A stretch of 14,912 nt of DNA from an uncultured Chlorobiaceae bacterium. Its GTDB lineage: Bacteria; Bacteroidota; Chlorobiia; Chlorobiales; Chlorobiaceae. The translations under genes were made by a program, and so were the position numbers. The DNA lies in assembly GCA_903917955.1 (NCBI GenBank), contig CAIXCO010000023.1:1-14912 (forward strand), in the 5' to 3' direction. Shown here in pieces: positions 1 through 5,915 of this stretch. The first letter of the stretch is position 1, and each line of letters opens with the position of its first letter. The notes under the pieces are model-generated. The model worked only from the letters and a program-made list of their open reading frames with translations, was not told the DNA's origin and made no database searches.

Positions 1-1011
1 CTCAATTTGATGACGTTTCAAATAATTGTTAATCGCTTCAACAATATAGGGACTGTGCGTTGTTACGATGAACTGTGTATTCTTGAAGGTTTTCAAAAGA
101 TCACCTACAACACGCTGCTGCCATGATGGATGGAGATGAAGATCTATTTCATCAATCATCACGATGGCTTCCGCTGCCAGAGGATCATCCAGATGCGGGT
201 TCGCGATTGCCAAACGTGAGGCCAGGTCGATTACCAAGCCAAGCAATGTTTTATAACCATCACTTAACTGTGCGATATTCATCCATTCGCCATCCTGTCT
301 GACCACAAAACGCAAAGGATTTAGTTCGATATGAGGCTCGGAGATATCAGGAAAGATCGTGCTGATGGCTGTTCGCACTGCATCAAGCTCCTTCAGGGTA
401 ACATCAAAGCTTCTGTGCTCTTTCTGTAGTCGATTTTCTTCATTTTCCTTATTGTAAAACCAGATAAAAGAAGATTTAAATCGGCTGACGGCATTCAGTG
501 CGTTGGCCAGCGCCTCCATTCGATGATGTTTTTTGGGAAACCCTTTTCTGCTTAACGGAACATCGAGCAACGCCCGGCTGACACCGTAGTAAACAAACAA
601 CGGAAGCAGATAATCATCACCTTGATTTGAGGGGTCAATAACTTCCCGGTCAAGAAAATGCTCAAGCTCACGGACGCCGTAACCGCTGGGTACAAGTTGA
701 CTGGTCAATTTACTCTTGTCGCGCCGTACAATTTTGTCCCACTTCAACCCTGATGTTGTTTCAAGAGCAACACGGGTATAGGGAGCCAGCTTATTTTCAG
801 ACTGACGAATATCTCCATGTTTCCTCAACGAGCGCCCTGAAACTTCAGGGAGATGGGTCAACGCAGCCCCCAAACCAATTGAAATTCCATCAAGAAGAGT
901 GGTTTTCCCCGAACCATTTGTACCCATCAACAACGTCAGCCGCGCTCCAAGCTCCAGTACCACATCCTCTTTTGCGCGAAAGTTTTCCAACTGTATACGT
1001 TTCAGTATCAT
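1..1011 (-). CDS. AAA family ATPase, RecF/OLD/PtuA-like (C-terminal end outside window)
   Basis: The minus strand is open for 337 codons from the ATG at 1011 to the left edge, with no stop, so the gene is partial. An in-frame TAG lies 12 codons upstream of that ATG, which supports the start, although no strong ribosome binding site is visible. The N-terminus (MILKRIQLENFRAKEDVVLE) is the usual opening of SMC/RecF-type ATPases. Walker A is GTNGSGKT at residues 30-37, an LSDG signature-like motif is at 249-252, Walker B is IVMIDEIDLHLHPSW around 283-297, and an H-switch THSP is at 318-321. The stretch between is a variable insert of about 210 residues. Known relatives act in DNA repair or in phage defence (OLD/Gabija GajA with TOPRIM, Septu/retron PtuA with an HNH partner). 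The part that would tell these apart is not in the window, so function is left open. Confidence 0.88.
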   Translation of the reverse strand, partial: MILKRIQLENFRAKEDVVLELGARLTLLMGTNGSGKTTLLDGISIGLGAALTHLPEVSGRSLRKHGDIRQSENKLAPYTRVALETTSGLKWDKIVRRDKSKLTSQLVPSGYGVRELEHFLDREVIDPSNQGDDYLLPLFVYYGVSRALLDVPLSRKGFPKKHHRMEALANALNAVSRFKSSFIWFYNKENEENRLQKEHRSFDVTLKELDAVRTAISTIFPDISEPHIELNPLRFVVRQDGEWMNIAQLSDGYKTLLGLVIDLASRLAIANPHLDDPLAAEAIVMIDEIDLHLHPSWQQRVVGDLLKTFKNTQFIVTTHSPYIVEAINNYLKRHQIE

Positions 1012-1112
1012 GGATTCGGTATCAATGATCCGTTTAATGATTATCTATTCTGGTGCAACATTTATTCCTCGACAAACGAAGGGAAATAATTCAGAAACTC
1101 TTTACTATGGAA

Positions 1113-1409
1113 TTATGCCTCTTCAATCCGGCTCGACATGTTTACCACCTTCTCTTCAATCAGCCCATCGGTTGCGCTGATGTACGCTTTGAAATGGTCA
1201 CTGTTTCTGTGTTTTTCAAAGTGGGCAAAACTCTCCCATCTTTCATGGAAAATGAAGAGTGCGGGATCATCATTGTCCTGATGCAGAACATAATCGAGAC
1301 AACCCTCCTCTTTTCGGGTGGGGGCTATGAGTTTCAGCAGTTCGCTCTTGAGGGAGTGCAGAGACTCTTTTTTTGCGGTCACTTTTGCAGTGATAATCAG
1401 TTCTGACAT
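1113..1409 (-). CDS. antibiotic biosynthesis monooxygenase (ABM) domain protein, YgiN-like
   Basis: This is a 98-residue soluble protein starting MSELIITAKVTAKKESLHSL. The frame stays open 32 codons further upstream, but the ATG at 1409 has a good ribosome binding site (AAGAAGGG, about 6 bases ahead) and starts exactly where the ABM fold begins, so I chose it. Family-typical patterns are KEEGCLDYVLHQD (about residues 33-45) and ERWESFAHFEKHRNSDHF (about 57-74). Members form dimeric ferredoxin-like barrels and include the quinol monooxygenase YgiN, heme-degrading IsdG-type enzymes and many uncharacterised proteins. The substrate cannot be read from sequence. It is divergent from bciB with 95 bases between the two starts, so the two genes share one promoter region; a link to quinone or tetrapyrrole chemistry is possible but only inferred. 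Confidence 0.88.
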   Translation of the reverse strand: MSELIITAKVTAKKESLHSLKSELLKLIAPTRKEEGCLDYVLHQDNDDPALFIFHERWESFAHFEKHRNSDHFKAYISATDGLIEEKVVNMSSRIEEA

Positions 1410-1504
1410 GGCGAGCCCTTCTTGAAAGTATTTTCTGACATTGCCTTGACTTCGTTTTATATTTCCTCCGTTGTTATGAAGAGGATAGCAATTTTTGTGC
1501 AGCA

Positions 1505-2773
1505 ATGGAAACCTTAATCAAGAACAACATGACCAGCATCGAAACCGTCATCGAAGCAAGAAATCAGAAACAGCGTACAAACGGACTTTGCAGCTCATGC
1601 GGTCTCTGTTCAATTCAGGCTTGGCCGGTTGAGCAGAGCATCATGAGCTGTGTTTTTAAAAATGGGTGGCTCGGCGATAGGGAAAAAAAGCTTTTCGGGC
1701 GGGAAAGAAGCCTTGATGATCCGGAGGAAATGCGCTTTGGCATCACGCTTGAGCGCTTTACGGCCCAACTGAAAAAACCGATACCTGGATCGCAGTGGAG
1801 CGGCATCATTACCCGCTTGGCCATGAGAGCGTTTGAAGAAAAGCTTGTTGAAGGGGTTGTTTCGCTGCAACACACTCCCGGCCATCATTTTTTCTCCCAG
1901 CCTGTACTGGCCCGAAGCCTTAATGAAATCTATGCAACGAGGGGGAACAAACCGGTACTCTCTCCAGTGTTATACTCCCTTGAAAGCGCATATCGACAGG
2001 GAATGAAAAAAATCCTTGTCATTGGAGCGGCCTGTCACCTCCATACACTGCGAGATTTTCAGGAGCGACACGAATACCTGCATGAGATGGAGATCCTGAC
2101 CATAGGGATTCCCTGCGTTGACAATGTCGCACGCTCAAAATGGCCATGGATTCTGGAACGAATGTCGAAATCGCCCGATACCGCCTGCCATATCGAGTTC
2201 ATGCAGGATTTCAGGATTCACATCCGCCACGTTGACGGAAGCGTTGAAAAAGTCCCCTTCTTCAGTCTTCCGGAAGAGCTTTCTGATCCGGCCATCTTCC
2301 CGCCGGCATGTATGAGCTGCTTTGACTATCTCAACAGCCTTGCCGACATTACGGTGGGCTATATCGGAGCAGAACTGCTCCCGAAGCAGAAACGGCAATG
2401 GATTCTGGTACGAACGGAAACAGGGCAAAGAGTGCTGAAGCTGATTGAAGCGGAACTCGAACGGTTTCCGGAATCTGGCAAGTGGGAGTGTCGATCATTT
2501 GTCGAGAGCACGACCAAACGCATCATCGAGAGCATGAAAGGAGAGAAAAAAGAGTATTCGTCGAAAAGCAGGATTCCGCTCTGGCTCGGCAACCTGCTTG
2601 CAGGAGTGCTTGGCATGATCGGGCCGAAGGGGATCGGGTTTGCCCACTACTCGGTGGACTTTCATCTGATCAGGCACTACTACTACGTCAAATTCCGCTA
2701 CCCGGAGCAGCTCGAAAAGCTGGTGCCTCGGCATGTCCAGAGTATCCTTGCGGAGTACGGGCTTCCACTCTGA
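1505..2773 (+). CDS. bciB: BciB-type 3,8-divinyl (proto)chlorophyllide 8-vinyl reductase (F420 hydrogenase beta-subunit family)
   Basis: A 422-residue flavo-iron-sulfur protein of the FrhB/BciB/HCAR family. BciB enzymes use reduced ferredoxin, FAD and [4Fe-4S] clusters to reduce the C8 vinyl group of divinyl-chlorophyllide to ethyl in (bacterio)chlorophyll synthesis. The N-terminal cluster motif is CSSCGLC (C29, C32, C35) with C49 as likely fourth ligand. Further family cysteines are C177 (GAACHLHTLR), C204 (GIPCVDN) and C269/C272 in PACMSCFDYLNSLADITVGY. The C-terminus (DFHLIRHYYYVKFRYPEQLEKLVPRHV) is also typical of BciB. Length fits the family (about 400). The ATG at 1505 lacks a clear ribosome binding site; Met9 at 1529 is an alternative start. 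The same family contains plant 7-hydroxymethyl chlorophyll a reductase, so the substrate (8-vinyl versus 7-hydroxymethyl) is assigned by organism context, not by a residue I can point to. Confidence 0.88.
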   Translation: METLIKNNMTSIETVIEARNQKQRTNGLCSSCGLCSIQAWPVEQSIMSCVFKNGWLGDREKKLFGRERSLDDPEEMRFGITLERFTAQLKKPIPGSQWSGIITRLAMRAFEEKLVEGVVSLQHTPGHHFFSQPVLARSLNEIYATRGNKPVLSPVLYSLESAYRQGMKKILVIGAACHLHTLRDFQERHEYLHEMEILTIGIPCVDNVARSKWPWILERMSKSPDTACHIEFMQDFRIHIRHVDGSVEKVPFFSLPEELSDPAIFPPACMSCFDYLNSLADITVGYIGAELLPKQKRQWILVRTETGQRVLKLIEAELERFPESGKWECRSFVESTTKRIIESMKGEKKEYSSKSRIPLWLGNLLAGVLGMIGPKGIGFAHYSVDFHLIRHYYYVKFRYPEQLEKLVPRHVQSILAEYGLPL

Positions 2774-2786
2774 AAAAAAGAGCGCT

Positions 2787-3572
2787 TCAGGCAAAGAAGT
2801 TTCGCTTGCGGAAAGGAGCGAGCAGGATTTTCCCAATCATCCTTTGCTTGGTCAACCATTTTATTTTTGGCGATTGAGCCGTTGTTGCAACCATTTTTCG
2901 GGTGAGGAAGGAAGCAACGGTCGCAACTTCATCAGCCATAATATTGAAAAACTGCTTTTTTTTCTGGCTCTCCGCTGAAGCGTCACTGACCGTACGGCGC
3001 AGCATGTCGGTCACCACCATTCCGGGGCTTATCGTGCCAATCTGCACCGATGTGCCACGTGCTTCTTGGGCAAAAGAGCGGGTAAAGTAGGTGAGCGCAC
3101 GTTTGGTTGTGCCGTACAGTGTCTGGCCATTGAGCATAAAACCGTCGCTGCCAAGCCCCTCCATATTAAAAATCTTCCCTCCACCCTGCTCTTTCATTCG
3201 CAGGAACGCAATAATGGTGGCGGAGACAACCCCGTCAATATTGACCCTGAGCACCTGGCTGAGTTCATGATGGTCAACTTCCCAGGTGCTGCACATCTCA
3301 TGGCCAATACCGGCATTATTGATCCAGATATCAACACGCCCGAAATGGCTGACCGCCTCGTCGTAGAGCCGGATACTTGCCTCCCGGCTGCTGATATCGC
3401 CTGAAACGGCGGCCACACGCCCGCCATAGCCCTGAAGCTGCTCTGTAGCTTTGCGGATACTTTCATCAGATCGTCCGTTAAGCACCACATTGCACCCTCT
3501 CTCAAGAAAGCAACGGGCAAGGCCAAACCCTATGCCCCGTGTGCTGCCGGTTATGACAACGGTTGTGTTCAT
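2787..3572 (-). CDS. short-chain dehydrogenase, NOL/NYC1 (chlorophyll b reductase)-like
   Basis: A 261-residue SDR with a Rossmann fold. The NAD(P)-binding motif TGSTRGIG is at residues 8-15, NNAG at 85-88 and the catalytic YxxxK at Y153/K157. In place of the usual serine-rich strand it has FNMEGLGSDG (135-144), with Ser142 placed 11 residues before the tyrosine. This, the following YGTTKRAL, and the ISPGMVVTDML segment (181-191) are as I recall them in plant NOL/NYC1, which reduce the C7 formyl of chlorophyll b to hydroxymethyl. The C-terminal part (QFFNIMADEVATVASFL) also resembles NOL. The ATG at 3572 opens the SDR fold; AGAGAG about 12 bases upstream is a modest ribosome binding site. It meets bciB tail to tail (13 bases between) and follows vapC by 23 bases. 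The real substrate in this organism is unknown; a 7-formyl pigment or another tetrapyrrole is inferred. Confidence 0.85.
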   Translation of the reverse strand: MNTTVVITGSTRGIGFGLARCFLERGCNVVLNGRSDESIRKATEQLQGYGGRVAAVSGDISSREASIRLYDEAVSHFGRVDIWINNAGIGHEMCSTWEVDHHELSQVLRVNIDGVVSATIIAFLRMKEQGGGKIFNMEGLGSDGFMLNGQTLYGTTKRALTYFTRSFAQEARGTSVQIGTISPGMVVTDMLRRTVSDASAESQKKKQFFNIMADEVATVASFLTRKMVATTAQSPKIKWLTKQRMIGKILLAPFRKRNFFA

Positions 3573-3595
3573 GTTACTGCTACTCTCTTCTAAAG

Positions 3596-3982
3596 TTATA
3601 CCAGCCGGATTCCTTCTCCATAAGCTGCGACCAAACTATCTGAAGTTATCAATAGCATTGCTTCTGTCCGAGCTTGTGTAATAAGCATTCGGTCAAAAGG
3701 ATCTTTATGCAGCAAGGGAAGGATACTTACAGCCACAGCATGTTCACTGCTTACAGCTAATTCACGGTAAGTATTAAGCAAAAGCATACGCCTCAAACGG
3801 GCGGGATCAACATTGAAATCAGAACGTCCCAATCTGGATTTAATACTGATTTCCCAGAGACTTGCGGCACTGAAAATCAAATTATTTGAAGGGTTTACAA
3901 GCAAATCCCGACACTCCTCCGTCAAACGATCGGGCTGCCCTGCTGCCCAAAGAAGAATATGCGTATCAAGCAAGAGATTCAT
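3596..3982 (-). CDS. vapC: type II toxin, PIN-domain ribonuclease VapC
   Basis: A 128-residue PIN-domain protein, normal length for VapC. The acidic metal-binding residues are visible: D6 in LLLDTHILLWA, E44 in AASLWEISIK, D94/D97 in HKDPFDRMLITQA and D115 in ITSDSLVAAY. VapC toxins are Mg-dependent endoribonucleases, typically cutting tRNA or rRNA, and are held inactive by the partner encoded just upstream. The start ATG at 3982 overlaps the antitoxin stop in an ATGA arrangement, so translation is probably coupled. The DTHILLWA type opening belongs to the subgroup usually paired with Phd/YefM-like antitoxins, which fits here. All catalytic residues are present, so the toxin looks intact. The SDR gene begins 23 bases after its stop and may be read through from the same promoter. 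Confidence 0.93.
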   Translation of the reverse strand: MNLLLDTHILLWAAGQPDRLTEECRDLLVNPSNNLIFSAASLWEISIKSRLGRSDFNVDPARLRRMLLLNTYRELAVSSEHAVAVSILPLLHKDPFDRMLITQARTEAMLLITSDSLVAAYGEGIRLV

Positions 3983-4236
3983 GGAGCATTTTCATTAAAA
4001 AATCCCGCTATCGCACTACTGCCCATACAATCGAAATCTTCCGGCACAGAAATTTCACCCATCATAAAACCAAGACGTTCAATGTTCCCTGCCACAGGGT
4101 CAAATGGTATCACTTTAACCATTGGCCGTCCGGCCTTGCTGATAATAAAAGCTTTACCGAGCGCCGCCTGCTCAACCAGTCGGCCAAGCTGGCATTCCGC
4201 ATCGTGAAGCGTAACGGTTTGCATAGACGGTACCAT
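3979..4236 (-). CDS. vapB: type II antitoxin, Phd/YefM family (VapB partner of VapC)
   Basis: An 85-residue small protein. The N-terminal half (QTVTLHDAECQLGRLVEQAALGKAFIISKAGRPMVKVIPFDP) is the Phd/YefM DNA-binding fold, with the typical 'GKPMVKVIP' strand after the helix. The C-terminal part (about residues 50-85) is the disordered region that would wrap the toxin, ending in FFNENAP. The ATG at 4236 has GAGGGG about 7 bases upstream; Met5 at 4224 is a less likely start. The pair normally represses its own promoter through this protein. A 10-bp inverted repeat at 4264-4273 and 4320-4329 upstream is a candidate operator region. Confidence 0.9.
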   Translation of the reverse strand: MVPSMQTVTLHDAECQLGRLVEQAALGKAFIISKAGRPMVKVIPFDPVAGNIERLGFMMGEISVPEDFDCMGSSAIAGFFNENAP

Positions 4237-4263
4237 TGCTATTCCCCTCTGTTTCTGAAGTCA

Positions 4264-4329
4264 GTTATCGCAATAAATCTTCCTGCATTTACTCCACCCA
4301 CAATACCGAATAAACTTTTTTGCGATAAC
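4264..4329. repeat. spaced inverted repeat upstream of the vapBC pair (possible operator)
   Basis: GTTATCGCAA at 4264-4273 is repeated in perfect inverse as TTGCGATAAC at 4320-4329, 46 bases apart. Allowing one mismatch the arms extend to 14 bases. The near arm lies 27 bases ahead of the antitoxin start, and read on the minus strand it contains GATAAC, which could be a -10 element. Autoregulated antitoxins often bind such paired sites, but binding is inferred. The rest of 4237-4490 is AT-rich and shows no gene; an imperfect AT-rich hairpin lies near 4425-4445 without a clean terminator tail. Confidence 0.45.
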
Positions 4330-4490
4330 ATCTCCTGGATTTATCACCTGTAAAGTATAACCATTTCTCTGCTGTAAACGATCGTGGATGTCAGAATAAT
4401 TCAAAGTAAACAACCTCTTCTTTTTCAGGTTTTTGAAAAAAATTGAAGCGTTCTGATTTTTTGAAAAGAAGATACTGCGTTCTGCCGCCT

Positions 4491-4910
4491 TCAGATCCCA
4501 GGAAATTTCAGCTCCTCCCAGTCATCAATCAAATCCCAGTCACGCCCTTTAATCTCCCCCATTGCGTGCCCCTTGAAGTAGACCGTCTGGCTCGCCAAAT
4601 CCTCGGCCAGCCACTCGCATGGCATGGGAGCAACTTCAAGCGGCCCCTCATAGACACAAACATCTTTCCAGTACTTTTTTCCCTCTTTTTCAGCGTAGCA
4701 CTCAAACCCCAATTTCCACCACTGATTGAGCAACTGCCCCGTCGCTACGGGGTTCATCGCCCCGTCACGGAAGAGATAATCATCAAACCAGACGCGACCA
4801 CCAATGGCGACCTGGTGATCTTTCAAACAACGATCCCAGCCGCCGGGGTACTTCTCTTCAATAACTGCAATAGGCACAATCAAACTTAAAAACTCGGTCA
4901 TAATGGCCAT
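4491..4910 (-). CDS. conserved-looking hypothetical protein, 139 residues
   Basis: I do not recognise a named family. The protein is soluble, acidic and rich in tryptophan and aromatic residues (for example GGWDRC, NQWWKLGFECYAE, KYWKDVCVYEG, DWDLIDDWEELKFPGI), with three cysteines and no signal peptide; the N-terminal hydrophobic stretch (FLSLIVPIAVI) is too short and too early-charged to be a clear membrane anchor. The start at 4910 is well supported: AAGGAG stands 5 bases ahead of the ATG, while Met4 would be too far away. It begins 27 bases after the stop of the lipocalin gene on the same strand, so the two are probably cotranscribed. Composition matches its neighbours. Function unknown. 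Confidence 0.75.
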   Translation of the reverse strand: MAIMTEFLSLIVPIAVIEEKYPGGWDRCLKDHQVAIGGRVWFDDYLFRDGAMNPVATGQLLNQWWKLGFECYAEKEGKKYWKDVCVYEGPLEVAPMPCEWLAEDLASQTVYFKGHAMGEIKGRDWDLIDDWEELKFPGI

Positions 4911-4937
4911 AGAGGCTCCTTCATATAAAATTATTCC

Positions 4938-5462
4938 TTAAAGCTTTTTCTTGCCCAGATAGCGCAATTTGGCCGTATCAAAACCGAGTGTTGCCGCCTT
5001 GGCCACAAGCGCACTGAGCTGCGCTGGCTCCATCACAGCATCTTTCGACAAAATCCAGAAATAGGATTTATCGCGGCCGCAGACCATCGCCCAGCGGTAG
5101 CCCGCCTTGTCGAGATCAATCACATTGTAGCTCGCATAAAACGGGCCAAAAAAGGAGACCTTCAGAGCGCCCTGGGTGGTGTTTTTATCATCAACAAAAA
5201 CGCCGCGCCCCTGAATGGTTTTCCACTCCTGTTTTGTCAAGTCATACCCCTTGTTCACCACCTTGACGCTGCCATCCGGGGCGAGCGAATAGGTCGCCGA
5301 TACCGGATCAAGCTCCTTTTCAAAACGATTATCAAGGCGGGCAATTTCATGCCAGGTACCGAGATAACGATTGAGAGAAAAATCATCAACAACCGTGATT
5401 CCCTGCGGAACACCGGTACATCCTGCAAGCAGGAGAAAACAGAGCAATAAAAGTTTTTTCAT
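4938..5462 (-). CDS. blc: lipocalin family lipoprotein, Blc-like
   Basis: A 174-residue lipoprotein. The signal peptide MKKLLLLCFLLLAGC has a lipobox LAGC with the lipidated Cys at 15; residue +2 is Thr rather than Asp, which predicts outer-membrane sorting. The mature part is a bacterial lipocalin: the GxW motif is in RYLGTWHEIARLDNRFE (about residues 32-48), followed by the barrel strands with KGYDL, GRGVFVDD, LKVSFFGPFYASYNVIDLD and the family segment YFWILSKD. Blc-type lipocalins bind lysophospholipids or other hydrophobic ligands at the envelope and respond to stress in other bacteria. Length matches Blc (about 175). The ATG at 5462 is the only sensible start for the signal peptide. The 139-residue hypothetical protein follows in the same direction. 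Confidence 0.93.
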   Translation of the reverse strand: MKKLLLLCFLLLAGCTGVPQGITVVDDFSLNRYLGTWHEIARLDNRFEKELDPVSATYSLAPDGSVKVVNKGYDLTKQEWKTIQGRGVFVDDKNTTQGALKVSFFGPFYASYNVIDLDKAGYRWAMVCGRDKSYFWILSKDAVMEPAQLSALVAKAATLGFDTAKLRYLGKKKL

Positions 5463-5491
5463 CAGTTAACTCTGGTTAATCGTGATTTGAA

Positions 5492-5521
5492 ATTACAACA
5501 CCGCATATACCCCAATATCAA
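5492..5521 (-). promoter_or_regulatory. candidate sigma-70 promoter for the lipocalin operon
   Basis: Read on the minus strand, TTGATA (5521-5516) and TGTAAT (5497-5492) are spaced by 18 bases, five of six matches each to the standard -35 and -10 boxes. Transcription would begin about 23 bases before the lipocalin ATG. Sequence match only. Confidence 0.35.
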
Positions 5522-5641
5522 AAATAATTTGAATACTCTTGAACAAAAGCGGACATCCCGAAAACATTCGCAAGTCAACAAATGCGATAATTCCGTATAC
5601 TCCCCTTTTTATGACACCAACAAAAACGGGAGACCCACACC

Positions 5642-5824
5642 ATGGCCATGACTGTAGAGATCAAGAACAACAAGCTTTTTATCGAAATCGACCTCGAAAC
5701 ACCGACCCCTTCAGCATCAGGGAAGACCCTTGTTGTTGCAAGCACCCACGGCAACACCACCACCACCGCAGAGGTGAATGGCAAGCCAATCATCATCGGC
5801 CTGAACGCTTACATCAAGCCTTAA
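5642..5824 (+). CDS. small conserved-looking protein, 60 residues, unknown function
   Basis: A 60-residue ORF (MAMTVEIKNNKLFIEIDLE at the N-terminus, GLNAYIKP at the end). GGGAGA stands 8 bases ahead of the ATG, and a TATACT -10-like box lies near 5595, so it has its own expression signals. The middle (TPSASGKTLVVASTHGN) and end (VNGKPIIIGLNAYI) have the look of a widespread small bacterial protein of unknown role that I recall but cannot name; this is recall, not a search result. Predicted all-beta, charged N-terminus, no membrane segment, no cysteine. A longer overlapping ORF in another frame has unnatural composition and was dismissed. Confidence 0.72.
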   Translation: MAMTVEIKNNKLFIEIDLETPTPSASGKTLVVASTHGNTTTTAEVNGKPIIIGLNAYIKP

Positions 5825-5861
5825 GATATAATCCGCCTCTCTGACAAAAAACGGCAAACAA

Positions 5862-5893
5862 CAGGCAGGGCAACAATGACCGGGCCCTGCCTG
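5862..5893 (-). terminator. hairpin, likely terminator of the purU-CDF transcript
   Basis: CAGGCAGGGC (5862-5871) and GCCCTGCCTG (5884-5893) form a perfect 10-bp stem with a 12-base loop, placed between the 60-residue gene and the end of the cation efflux gene. On the minus strand a run of six T follows about 11 bases after the stem (5850-5845), so termination of the efflux gene transcript is the best reading, though the gap to the T-run is longer than usual. On the plus strand no T-run follows. Confidence 0.45.
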
Positions 5894-5915
5894 CCAGAGG
5901 AGAAGTGATGACGGG

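Noticed and set aside
1410..1505. 32-residue N-terminal extension of the YgiN-like protein
   Set aside because: The internal ATG at 1409 has a good ribosome binding site and begins the domain; the extension would fill the whole divergent promoter region.
3886..4353. 155-residue plus-strand ORF across the vapBC pair
   Set aside because: Runs antisense over both toxin and antitoxin; no start signals and no domain.
4443..4889. 148-residue plus-strand ORF opposite the hypothetical protein
   Set aside because: It is antisense to a gene with an ideal ribosome binding site and has the composition of a shadow frame.
5539..5844. 101-residue ORF overlapping the 60-residue gene in a different frame
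   Set aside because: It is rich in His/Arg/Pro runs of a shifted frame, lacks a ribosome binding site and covers a better supported gene.
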